From: Planctomycetales bacterium 4484_123
GTDB taxonomy: Bacteria; Planctomycetota; Phycisphaerae; SM23-33
Reading direction: 5' to 3'
DNA length: 10,676 nucleotides
Assembly: GCA_002049885.1 (NCBI GenBank)
Contig: MVCS01000019.1
Span: 1-10,676, forward strand
Shown: positions 3,648 to 10,676 of the stretch, piece after piece
Layout of the letters: each line of letters begins with the position of its first letter
Position numbering within the stretch: position 1 is the first letter of the stretch
Made by a program: the position numbers and the translations under genes
Notes under the pieces: generated by a model
Database searches by the model: none
What the model was told of the DNA's origin: nothing
Seen by the model: only the letters and a program-made list of their open reading frames with translations

Positions 3648-6152
3648 TCACAGCCACGGCCCGGCGGAGCCCAGTTCGAGCTGTGCCACCTCCGCTGCGG
3701 GATCATCAATCTGGTGAACCTTCACCGCATCTGTCGAGATGGAGTACAGGTACTCGCCGATGCGGAGACTGCGGCGGACCGGGCCCTCGTGGGCTATGCC
3801 GCCCAGATAGGTAAAGCCCTCCTCCAGGTCCACCTCGAAGACCTCCACGCTCCAACCGCCCTCCGGGCCCATCCGATGCACAGGGACTGCCAACACCCCG
3901 TCGGCAGGGAAATAGGAAAAGGCGTGGTGGTCGCGCTCAGCCGGTGAGAAGGACCAGCCCCTCCCGGCGCTGAGGAGATATACATCCGTCTGCACCGGGT
4001 CGGCCAGGTCGGCCACGTCGAAGAGGGAAAGCTTCAGCCCGCGGACCCTGCCATCGAGGGTAGCGTCCCGACCCATGCCGATGAGATGGTCGCCCTCCAC
4101 GGGGTGCAGATAGGAAGAGAACCCCGGCACCTTCAGCTCGCCCATCAGCAGCGGCTCGAAGGGGTCGGAAAGGTCCAGGGCAAACAGCGGGTCCACCCGT
4201 CGGAAGGTCACCACGAAGCCCTTGTCGTCAAGGAAGCGGACCGAGCGAATGCGCTCGCCCAGGGCCAGCCCGGTGATGCTGCCGGCGACCTCCAGGCTCC
4301 GGCCGTCCTGGCCCAGGATGAAGATGTTGGAGGCATTCACGCCATCGGTGCGGGTCAGTGTGGCGATGCGAAAATAGCCATCTTCCTCGTCCATCGAGAA
4401 CTGATTCAGCACCGTGCCGGGCACGGCGCCCTTGGCCACCAGCGGCACCTCGGCACCGTCGAGCTCGAACTTGTAGATGGTCGAGACCGGCCCGCCGTTC
4501 CATTCCCTCGGCGGCGACCACTGCCTGGCAACGATGTAGAGGCTCTCGGCGGAGGCGTACACCGCCCCGTCCAGTCCGACGACGCTGGTGCTGCCGTCCG
4601 GGCCCACTTGCTCGTCGGTGATGTCGAAGTTGACCACGAACAGCGACGGGCCGTGGGAGACGCCGCCGGGCACGTAAACGTGCGGCAGTTCGAGGAGCGA
4701 CCCGCCCTGCACCACCTGGCCACCCGGGCCGGCGGTTGCGTATTCGGGCAGCTTGTCGGGCAGTTCCTGGGCCAGGCGCTGGCGGAACTGGGCCTCAGTC
4801 TCGTAGGCCCACTGACCGGTCTGGGCGTCCCGGACGGGCATCGGCCAGACATCCAGGCCGCGGTCGCGGACCACCAGGTACACCCGCCCATCGATGGCCC
4901 GGGCGGCCACGAGTGTCCCATCCAGGCTGGTCTGCTCCAGGACCTCAGGTGCGCCGCGGTCGGAGACGTCCAGCACGGTGAATACGAGCTTGGGCTTGCA
5001 GTACACCGGCAGCCCGAGCGAAGGCCCGCCCAGCGGCCCCATGGCACCGTCGGCTGCCAAGGCCCGTCCCTGCTGGTCCCACAAGTCCCATGTCGTCCAG
5101 GTGCACGACAGCACCGCCAGCCTCTCTCCGTAGAGGAACATCGACAGCGGCGTGCCCTCCAGTTCCGTCCGCGAGACCACGCTCAGCTCGTCTGCGGGCC
5201 AGGAATCGACGATGACCAGCTCCCTGCCGTGCAGGAGGTAGATGTAGTTGCCGTCGGTCTTGACCAGGTCGGCCTCGTCCACGCCGGCCTCCTGGACGTT
5301 GGTCTGGGAATGGTCGGGCGCCGCCTGGTCGGCCAGGCCGGCCTGGAACACCGCCAGGTCACCCCGGAAGCCCACAAAGCCGCCGCCGACGGGCCTGGGG
5401 AACATCCACCCCCCCGGCCCCTGAAGAGGCTTGCCGAACAGGTCCCGGTTGGCCTCCACCGCCGCCTCAATCAGCCACTGCATCAGCTCGTCGGTGGAAT
5501 CGGCCGGGGCCAGTCCCAACTGGTCATCACCTGGAATGGAAAGATCCGCATCAATGATCATCACATCCCCCGGCCGACGGTGCAGCCGATCGATGCTGGG
5601 CAAGCAATACAACCAGTTCCTTCCCCGGCCACCGAAGAGCCGGTCCGCCCCGCCCTGCCCGCGCAGGCTGTCCCGGCCCCACCCGCCACGGAGGCGGTCG
5701 TCGCCGGCGCCGCCGAAGAGGACATCGTTCCCGCGCCCGCCGATGAGCCTGTCATCGCCGTCTCCCCCGGTGAGCCTGTCGGCCCCCCGGCCGCCACGAA
5801 GCACATCCCCGCCGCCGGCCCCGGTGATGTCGTCATCGCCGGGCCCGCCTATCACCCAGGCCGGAATCGCCTCGTCCAGCTCGACCCGGACCACGTCGTC
5901 GCCAAGGCCAGCGAAAACCTTGATGGCCCGCACGTCGGCAACAGCTCGACTGTCAATCACCTCGCCGTTGACGAGGGCCTGGAGCACCGCAGGGTCGTCG
6001 GGTGAATGCCGCAGGACGATGTGATCAGCCGGGTCGGCCGGATTGTCCCGGCCCCAGATCCGCCACAGGCCGTGGACCAGTGCAGCGTCCAGCAGCAGGC
6101 GCGGTTCAAGGGATTCCAGGACGACTTGGGGCCACACGGGCTGTTCGTTCAT
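3648..6152 (-). CDS. LEPR-XLL surface protein: RTX repeats plus COG4880-type beta-propeller
   Basis: Predicted 834-aa cell-surface or secreted protein. Start ATG at 6152 is supported by GGAGGAGG 7 nt upstream. It has no ordinary signal peptide; instead residues 12-22 carry LESLEPRLLLD, the LEPRxLL signature found at the N-terminus of large surface proteins in planctomycetes and some other bacteria. Residues about 102-182 hold nine glycine/aspartate nonapeptides of the GGxGxDxLx type (e.g. GGRGNDVLF, GGAGDDRLR), which in RTX proteins fold as a calcium-binding parallel beta-roll. From about 282 to the end is a beta-propeller region; the segment NVQEAGVDEADLVKTDGNYIY is the hallmark of the secreted propeller family COG4880 (Beta_propel in Pfam, from memory). 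No catalytic motif is evident, so adhesion or ligand binding is the cautious guess. It has its own promoter and a possible terminator, so it is probably monocistronic. Confidence 0.88.
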   Translation of the reverse strand: MNEQPVWPQVVLESLEPRLLLDAALVHGLWRIWGRDNPADPADHIVLRHSPDDPAVLQALVNGEVIDSRAVADVRAIKVFAGLGDDVVRVELDEAIPAWVIGGPGDDDITGAGGGDVLRGGRGADRLTGGDGDDRLIGGRGNDVLFGGAGDDRLRGGWGRDSLRGQGGADRLFGGRGRNWLYCLPSIDRLHRRPGDVMIIDADLSIPGDDQLGLAPADSTDELMQWLIEAAVEANRDLFGKPLQGPGGWMFPRPVGGGFVGFRGDLAVFQAGLADQAAPDHSQTNVQEAGVDEADLVKTDGNYIYLLHGRELVIVDSWPADELSVVSRTELEGTPLSMFLYGERLAVLSCTWTTWDLWDQQGRALAADGAMGPLGGPSLGLPVYCKPKLVFTVLDVSDRGAPEVLEQTSLDGTLVAARAIDGRVYLVVRDRGLDVWPMPVRDAQTGQWAYETEAQFRQRLAQELPDKLPEYATAGPGGQVVQGGSLLELPHVYVPGGVSHGPSLFVVNFDITDEQVGPDGSTSVVGLDGAVYASAESLYIVARQWSPPREWNGGPVSTIYKFELDGAEVPLVAKGAVPGTVLNQFSMDEEDGYFRIATLTRTDGVNASNIFILGQDGRSLEVAGSITGLALGERIRSVRFLDDKGFVVTFRRVDPLFALDLSDPFEPLLMGELKVPGFSSYLHPVEGDHLIGMGRDATLDGRVRGLKLSLFDVADLADPVQTDVYLLSAGRGWSFSPAERDHHAFSYFPADGVLAVPVHRMGPEGGWSVEVFEVDLEEGFTYLGGIAHEGPVRRSLRIGEYLYSISTDAVKVHQIDDPAAEVAQLELGSAGPWL
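5606..5849 (-). repeat. RTX nonapeptide repeat tract within the LEPR-XLL gene
   Basis: Nine in-frame, roughly 27-bp units on the minus strand encode GGxGxDxLx-type nonapeptides (residues about 102-182). The core units are well conserved; the outer ones (GQGGADRLF, GGRGRNWLY) lose one or more of the aspartate or glycine ligands, as commonly seen at RTX block edges. Confidence 0.85.
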
Positions 6153-6253
6153 GGCCGAGCCTCCTCCCCCAGCCGCTCAGCTTGCCGGGCATCCGCAACT
6201 CCACTGGTGCCCGGACACAATTCTTCCGCCGGCGTTCGAGCTTCCAACCAAGA

Positions 6254-6282
6254 ATGATAACCGATCCGGGCGGATTTGCCAA
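6254..6282 (-). promoter_or_regulatory. Sigma70 promoter of the LEPR-XLL/beta-propeller gene
   Basis: On the minus strand TTGGCA (6282-6277, five of six for -35) is followed after exactly 17 bp by TATCAT (6259-6254, five of six for -10). The predicted start near 6247 leaves a leader of about 95 nt before the ATG at 6152. The octamer TTCTTGGT, also present twice upstream of the other minus promoter, directly overlaps and follows the -10 box here. Confidence 0.65.
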
Positions 6283-6561
6283 GCCCCTCCGCAGCCGCCC
6301 AGCAAGTGGGCCCCAGCCGAACACAACGCAACACCCAGTGCACCTGGGCGCGGCAGGCCCGGCCCAAGGGCCCCGCCAGCAGACCCGGGCACACCACCGG
6401 CAATGCGCCGGCGAAGTGGCCGGGGCCGCCTTGGCCACGCCCGCCCCGCCGAGCGCCACGAGGACTCCAGCCGCCGACGACAGGACCGTCAGAGCCTTCC
6501 TCCCGCGCCCGTTGTCAGCCGTGTCTCACCTCCCTGCCGTCTCTTGCCCGATGCTGTCGCG

Positions 6562-6583
6562 TCGATCTGGCCGTGCCAATCGA
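6562..6583 (-). terminator. Hairpin immediately after the glycosyltransferase stop codon
   Basis: On the minus strand TCGAT and TGGC pair with GCCA and ATCGA around a 3-nt loop with one bulged base; the stem abuts the TGA at 6586-6584. No U-run follows (GACGCGACAG), so it may mark or protect the mRNA 3' end rather than terminate by itself. Confidence 0.35.
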
Positions 6584-7768
6584 TCACTGCCTGTCGGCGT
6601 GGCGCAGGGACTTGATGATTTCCTCGGCGATGGTTCGCGCCGCCGGCCGGTACAGCCGGCGGGCGGCGGCCCGCAACGACTCCAATCGCCCCGGCGAGGC
6701 CAGCAGCTCGGCGACCCTCGCCACCACCTCCTCCGCACTGCGCGTCACCACCGCCGCACCGTGCCGGGCCAACCAGCGGGCGTTGGCGGCCTCCTGGCCG
6801 GGCACCGGCGGGGTCAGGACCATTGCCAAGCCCTTGGCGGTGCACTCCGTGGTGGTCAGGCCGCCGGCCTTGGTGACCATCAGGCAGGCCACCTCGGCGA
6901 GTTCGTGCACGCGGTCGGTGAAGGGCACCGGCGTGAGGCGGGTTCCCGCCTCCGGCAGCGAGGCGAGCCGGGCCAGCAGTCTCTTGTTCGAACCCGCCAG
7001 GACCACCACGTGGGCGTCACAGCTCGAGAGGATAGCCCGGGCCATCTCCGCCACCGGGCCGACGGTGAAGAACGCCCCGCCGCTGAGCAGCACGATGGGG
7101 CGGTCGGCAGGCAGCTTCCAGTCGCGGCAGATACTCTGGCGGTCCAGCGGCGCGGTCCACTTGGGGTGAACGGGAATGCCGCTGACGGTGACCCGCCCCG
7201 GCTCCACGCCCCACCGGCCCAGTTCGCCGACCACCTGCTCGTTGGCGACGAACCAGCGCTCCACGTCCTCGGCGTACCAGAAACGATGGGACTCGTTGTC
7301 GGTAACGACGGCCCAGAGGCGGACGCCCGGCGTGCCTTGCCGGACGAGTCGGCCGACGGCCGGCATTGCCAGGTAATGCGTCGCCATCACCAGGGCGGGC
7401 AGGCGTGCCAGGACGAACCGGCGGAGTCGGCGGAGCACATACCACTCCAGCCGCAGCCGGGCCCGCTCTTGCCATCGACGCCGCCGGCCGACCGGGCGAT
7501 TCATCAGCCGGTAGCCCAACCCGTAGAGCCGGGGGAACTTCGTGACGGCCAAGCTGTAGCCGCCCGCGTACAACAGGCGGTGCCAGCCGGGAACGAACCC
7601 CAGGGCGTCGGCGAACTCCGTGGGCACGGAAGGCTCGGCCAGGCGCAGGGCCTCCATGACGGCGGCGGCGGCCTGATTGTGACCGGCCCCGACCGATGAA
7701 CTCAGGAAGATCACTCGTTGAGGGAGTTGTGAGCTATCCCGGCCCATGGTGTTTGTCTCGTCCGGCAT
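6584..7768 (-). CDS. MGDG synthase / UgtP-like glycosyltransferase (GT28 family)
   Basis: Predicted membrane-associated GT-B glycosyltransferase, 394 aa, that would transfer a sugar from a nucleotide-sugar to a diacylglycerol-type lipid. Evidence is the order of family motifs: an N-terminal SSSVGAGHNQAA loop (23-34), AVVTDNESHRFWY (153-165) where the family has its conserved TD with downstream His and Trp, SGIPVHPKW (197-204), LLSGGAF (227-233), TKAGGLTTTE (299-308) and PVPGQEAANA (321-330), the last two forming the donor-nucleotide site. A basic segment (94-122, RRRRWQERAR and RRLRR) could bind acidic membrane lipids. Sugar donor and acceptor cannot be read from sequence. Start ATG at 7768 is preferred (GGGGGG about 10 nt upstream) and overlaps the upstream gene by 58 nt; ATG at 7747, or GTG at 7714 overlapping the upstream TGA, are alternatives. 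All three imply translational coupling. Confidence 0.85.
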   Translation of the reverse strand: MPDETNTMGRDSSQLPQRVIFLSSSVGAGHNQAAAAVMEALRLAEPSVPTEFADALGFVPGWHRLLYAGGYSLAVTKFPRLYGLGYRLMNRPVGRRRRWQERARLRLEWYVLRRLRRFVLARLPALVMATHYLAMPAVGRLVRQGTPGVRLWAVVTDNESHRFWYAEDVERWFVANEQVVGELGRWGVEPGRVTVSGIPVHPKWTAPLDRQSICRDWKLPADRPIVLLSGGAFFTVGPVAEMARAILSSCDAHVVVLAGSNKRLLARLASLPEAGTRLTPVPFTDRVHELAEVACLMVTKAGGLTTTECTAKGLAMVLTPPVPGQEAANARWLARHGAAVVTRSAEEVVARVAELLASPGRLESLRAAARRLYRPAARTIAEEIIKSLRHADRQ

Positions 7769-9525
7769 CTGCCGCTCACCCCCCCTGCCAGCCGCCTCAG
7801 GCGCTCGGCACGCGGACGGTAGGGGCTGTCCGGGGCACTGGCGACCAGCTTGAAGTATTCCACGGCGGACTTGAGTTTTCGCCGCCGCCAGGCGGGCTTG
7901 TCGCCCAGCCGCAGCGCCAGCCGACCCAGCTCGTAGTTGGCCGCCACCGCGCCGTCGTTGGCCTCGGCGGCGACGGCCGCGAGGGCCTCGGCCCGGGCCA
8001 GCTCATCCCGCACCGCCATGGCCGCCCGGAATCGAAAATTGTCTGCCAGTCTGGTCTTGCCGGCCCCCGCGGCCAGGGCCTCCAGCCGGCGCGCCGGCAC
8101 GGCGAAATCCGGCCAGAGCCTCATGTACTCCGCCAGCGCCCGCACATCCTCCGCCGAGCCGGTCAGCACGCGGTTGGCCTCCATCAGCCAGACCACCTGC
8201 CGGATGCGCTCCAGGGCCTGACGGTAGTACTCCATGCCGGGCAGCGACTCCATGGGCACGAAGACCCGTTCCCACAGGCTCGGCGTGACCGGGGCGGTGA
8301 AGTCTTCCAGTTGGGTCATGGCCGTGTGCAGGTGCTCCCAGCCCTCCTTGATGCGTTCCTGGCGGAGGGCCACTATCCCCAGCCTGTACTGCGCCACCAG
8401 GGCCTGTGGGGAGTCCGGGAACCGGTCCACCAGGTCGTACCACGCCCCGGCCGAGGGCTCCGAGGGTCCGGTGTAGGTCCACCGCGTCAGGCCCCTGCGG
8501 AGGGCCTGCATGTCCGGTTCGAGGTCCTCCAGCGTGGCCAGCACCCACATCACCGCCGCCCCGCGCGGGCTGTCGGGATAGCGCCGCAGGAAGCGCTCAC
8601 AGCGTGCCCGCAGCTCGGCCCGGCGCAGCTCCATTCGCGCCAGGGCCTGGGCGGCCGGTGCGGGAAGGCCGGGCCGGCTCGCGGCGCTCGTCGGGGCCGC
8701 CGCACCAGCCGGGGGCAACTCGAACCTCCCCGCCGGCAGCAACTTCTCTGAGGCCACCACACCCTCCACCAGGGCCGCGTACGCCAGCTCCGAGCGCCCC
8801 ACCATGGCATGGAACAGCCACACCGGCGCGGCCACCAGCACCAGCAGCGCCGGCCAGATCACCCCCGGGCGATAACGCGTCAACCTGGCCAGGGCCAACA
8901 CTACCGCCGCCGCCAGGACCACGGACACGAAGGCCACCACGAAGGGTAGTTGGAAGACCAGCCGCTGGAACGCCGACAGCACCCGCCGGGGCTCCGGCGA
9001 GATGAACAGGAAGTACACGATCAGGTACACGCCCAGGGCCGAAGACAGCCCCAGCAGCAGCGCCAGGAAGGGCAGGTCGCTCCTGAGTCGCGTGTGCCCG
9101 GCCACGATGCACCCCAGGGCAAGACAGGCCGCCAGCATGGGCGCGTGGGCAAAGGCCGCCAGCACCAACACGAACACCGCCGAGACCCACAGCCGATACA
9201 GCACCGCCACCATCAGCGGCACAAATGCCACCACCCCCAGCACCAGTCCCGTCACCACGATCATCCAGGGATGGGAATAGATGCTCGGCGGCCGGATGAG
9301 GATCTCGCTGAGCGGCACGGCCAGCGCCCTGCGCATCCCCGAGAGGCTGAAGTCATACCAGCGTCCGGTCGTCAGATAGTACAAGAACGCGCAGGCCGCC
9401 ATGAAACCAAGCAGGTTCGCCCCCACGAAGAACACCCCGCGGAAGGTGCTCGTCCGCCGCAGCAGGGGCATGGCCCCGCGCCGCCGGCCCAAGAGCCTCC
9501 GGGCTGACCCATCTGCCTCACTCAC
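7711..9525 (-). CDS. Polytopic membrane protein with TPR-like C-terminal half, function unknown
   Basis: 604-aa protein that I do not recognise by name. The N-terminal 240 residues are hydrophobic, with about seven likely membrane helices (around 30-52, 86-110, 112-127, 128-143, 151-175, 191-212, 221-240). An Ala/Pro-rich linker (262-295) leads into a soluble helical half. That half carries repeated phrases typical of TPR or YbgF/BamD-like repeats: RRYPDSPRGAA (314-324), DRFPDSPQALVAQYRLG (367-383), RLWPDFAVPARRLEAL (469-484) and ASAPDSPYRPRAERL (562-576). Such domains usually scaffold protein complexes at the membrane. The start is uncertain: GTG at 9525 lacks a clear ribosome binding site and lies against a GGGGG/CCCCC hairpin, while ATG at 9471 (residue 19) also precedes the first helix. 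It sits 70 nt after the GH130 gene and overlaps the glycosyltransferase, so it probably works with them. Confidence 0.75.
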   Translation of the reverse strand: MSEADGSARRLLGRRRGAMPLLRRTSTFRGVFFVGANLLGFMAACAFLYYLTTGRWYDFSLSGMRRALAVPLSEILIRPPSIYSHPWMIVVTGLVLGVVAFVPLMVAVLYRLWVSAVFVLVLAAFAHAPMLAACLALGCIVAGHTRLRSDLPFLALLLGLSSALGVYLIVYFLFISPEPRRVLSAFQRLVFQLPFVVAFVSVVLAAAVVLALARLTRYRPGVIWPALLVLVAAPVWLFHAMVGRSELAYAALVEGVVASEKLLPAGRFELPPAGAAAPTSAASRPGLPAPAAQALARMELRRAELRARCERFLRRYPDSPRGAAVMWVLATLEDLEPDMQALRRGLTRWTYTGPSEPSAGAWYDLVDRFPDSPQALVAQYRLGIVALRQERIKEGWEHLHTAMTQLEDFTAPVTPSLWERVFVPMESLPGMEYYRQALERIRQVVWLMEANRVLTGSAEDVRALAEYMRLWPDFAVPARRLEALAAGAGKTRLADNFRFRAAMAVRDELARAEALAAVAAEANDGAVAANYELGRLALRLGDKPAWRRRKLKSAVEYFKLVASAPDSPYRPRAERLRRLAGGVSGRCRTRQTPWAGIAHNSLNE

Positions 9526-9595
9526 GGGGGCATTCTACGTCCCCCCGGCCGGCGCCGTCCACCCGACCTGCCCGCCATGGCCCGCCACCACAGTC

Positions 9596-10561
9596 CTACG
9601 GGGCCTTCAGGCACGCCTCCACCAGCTCGCCGATGCGGGCGGTGGCCAGGCACAGGCAGGTGTCGGCCCCGCCGTAGTAGATCATGAGTTCCTCGCCGTC
9701 CTCGGAGGGTATGGCTGCACAGGCGAAGCACACATTGGGCACGTCGCCGACGCGCTCGTACGTCTCGCGAGGGCTGAGCAGATACTCCGCGGGCCGGGCG
9801 ATGACCCGCGTGGGGTCTTCCAGGTCCAGCAGAGCCAGGCCCAGGCGGTACACCAGCCCGTTACAGTACGGCGTGGTGCCGTGGTAGATGACCAGCCAGC
9901 CGGCCTCGGTCTTCACCGGCGGGGCGCCGGGTCCGATCTTGCCGCGGTCCCAATGGAAGCGGCGCGACTCCATTATGTTCCGGTGCATGCCCCAGAAGAC
10001 CAGGTCAGGCGAGTAGCTCACCCAGATGCCGCCGCGCTGCTGGGTGCCGAAGGGACCGCTGTAGGGCCGGTCGAGCCGGCAGTACAGGCCGTTGATCCTC
10101 TCAGGGAACAGCACGATGTTGCGGTTGTCCGGCTCGGCGATGAGCTCCATCTTCTCCCAGTGCTTCAGGTCGCTGCTTCGCGCCAGGCCCACCTGGCAGC
10201 CGAAGCGATTCTCCGCGGCGTAGGTGACGTAGTAGGTGCCCTCGATCTTGGTGATGCGCGGGTCGTAGATGGCCTCCTCGTAGGTCAGCTGCGGCTCGGC
10301 GGTGGGCACCAGCAACACCTCGTCGGTGACCTGGAACTCCAGGCCGTCGGGACTCTCGGCGTAGCGGATGGACTGCGTCCCGTCGCACCTCTCGACCCGC
10401 AGCAGGGCCACGACCTTGCCTTCGTGGCGAACCAGGGCGGAGTTGAACACCGAGCTCGCCCCGCCGGGAATGTCGCTGGCCGTCAGAATCGGATTGTCCG
10501 GATGGCGATGAATGATCTCTTCCAACATGGCCCGTTCTCGCCGGTCTTGAAAGACCTTCAC
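9596..10561 (-). CDS. GH130 family beta-mannoside phosphorylase-like enzyme
   Basis: Five-bladed propeller enzyme of glycoside hydrolase family 130; characterised members phosphorolyse beta-1,4- or beta-1,2-mannosides to mannose 1-phosphate, and some are hydrolases. Family features in order: NPIL (23-26), SSVFNSALV (36-44), YAESPDG (67-73), AIYDPRITKI (97-106) whose Asp is expected to be the catalytic acid, LDRPYSGPFG (163-172), KIGPGAPPVKT (208-218), WLVIYHG (222-228) and a terminal MIYYGGADT (293-301). Arg and His residues that bind phosphate in phosphorylases appear to be present, but substrate and mechanism cannot be settled by eye. No signal peptide, so it is cytoplasmic. The 321-aa frame starts at GTG 10561; ATG at 10528 (giving 310 aa, starting MLEEIIHRHPDNPIL) fits the family N-terminus better and may be the true start. 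It is the first visible gene of a probable three-gene operon. Confidence 0.87.
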   Translation of the reverse strand: MKVFQDRRERAMLEEIIHRHPDNPILTASDIPGGASSVFNSALVRHEGKVVALLRVERCDGTQSIRYAESPDGLEFQVTDEVLLVPTAEPQLTYEEAIYDPRITKIEGTYYVTYAAENRFGCQVGLARSSDLKHWEKMELIAEPDNRNIVLFPERINGLYCRLDRPYSGPFGTQQRGGIWVSYSPDLVFWGMHRNIMESRRFHWDRGKIGPGAPPVKTEAGWLVIYHGTTPYCNGLVYRLGLALLDLEDPTRVIARPAEYLLSPRETYERVGDVPNVCFACAAIPSEDGEELMIYYGGADTCLCLATARIGELVEACLKAP

Positions 10562-10676
10562 AGTGGCTCAGCCCGGTTCCCGTCCCGCGACGGCTCACCG
10601 CCGCGGAACGCCAAGACCGGGCGTCGCTGCGTCCTGCGGTTCGAGCAGACGCATCCGGCGGCGCCGGCGACCGGCC
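10562..10676. other. Window edge upstream of the GH130 gene
   Basis: 115 bp. One minus frame is open from the edge to a TGA at 10597-10595 and ends in MRLLEPQDAATPGLGVPRR, which might be the tail of an upstream gene, but it is too short to support. No promoter with good hexamers is visible, which is consistent with the operon starting further upstream. Confidence 0.3.

Larger units (their letters stand above)
6153..6583. other. Intergenic region with promoter and a signal-peptide-like relic
   Basis: 431 bp between the glycosyltransferase stop and the LEPR-XLL start. It contains the promoter at 6254-6282, a hairpin at 6562-6583 and a minus-strand open stretch from 6525 down to 6106. That stretch starts with what reads like a signal peptide but has no ATG, GTG or TTG start, and its later residues are rich in Cys, Trp and Arg, as expected of non-coding GC-rich DNA. 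I do not call it a gene. Confidence 0.6.

Noticed and set aside
4086..6005. Long open frame on the plus strand opposite the LEPR-XLL gene (639 codons)
   Set aside because: Mirror of a GC-rich coding strand; the translation is rich in Arg, His, Gly and Pro without domains, whereas the minus frame has clear LEPRxLL, RTX and propeller motifs.
6002..7699. Plus-strand open frame of 565 codons across the glycosyltransferase and intergenic region
   Set aside because: Low-complexity composition and no recognisable motif; the antisense frame is a clear GT28-type enzyme.
10101..10598. Minus-strand frame overlapping the GH130 gene
   Set aside because: Out-of-frame shadow with a Gly/Arg/His-rich translation; the GH130 frame carries all family motifs.

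Overview
The window is GC-rich (roughly two-thirds G+C by eye) and looks like a chromosomal segment of a Planctomycetota bacterium or a close PVC relative; no rRNA marker is present, so this is inference. The main clues are a C-terminal PEP-CTERM sorting signal (VPEP, hydrophobic helix, RRGLR end), a large surface protein opening with the LEPRxLL signature and RTX repeats, and secreted proteins typical of large environmental genomes. I see no transposase, phage gene or CRISPR array.

Layout, left to right. Positions 1-833 (+) hold the 3' part of an HtpX-type M48 membrane protease. Positions 994-1079 (+) encode tRNA-Leu(CAA) behind a plausible promoter. A convergent, probably bidirectional terminator (1111-1165) separates it from everything else, which is on the minus strand. 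A small PEP-CTERM protein gene (1889-1186) follows, with its sorting signal in a different frame from its body. Upstream of it lies about 300 nt of non-coding leader with a near-consensus sigma70 promoter (2225-2198), a long-range 11-bp stem, several hairpins and two copies of a hairpin whose stem covaries. Next come a Spy/CpxP-like secreted helical protein with six LTxxQ-type motifs (3371-2406, good terminator at 2347-2379), an 834-residue LEPR-XLL / RTX / COG4880-type beta-propeller protein (6152-3648) with its own strong promoter (6282-6254), and a probable three-gene operon: GH130 mannoside phosphorylase-like enzyme (10561-9596), polytopic membrane protein with a TPR-like C-terminal half (9525-7711) and an MGDG-synthase/UgtP-like glycosyltransferase (7768-6584).

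Together the window is mostly envelope biology: membrane protein quality control (HtpX), periplasmic folding or metal/stress sensing (Spy-like), two proteins carrying different surface-sorting signals (PEP-CTERM and LEPR-XLL), and glycolipid and mannoside metabolism. The GH130-to-glycosyltransferase trio is the only set with convincing operon spacing (70 nt gap, then an overlap of up to 58 nt). The least explained element, and the best candidate for something undescribed, is the structured leader at about 2191-1890 ahead of the PEP-CTERM gene.
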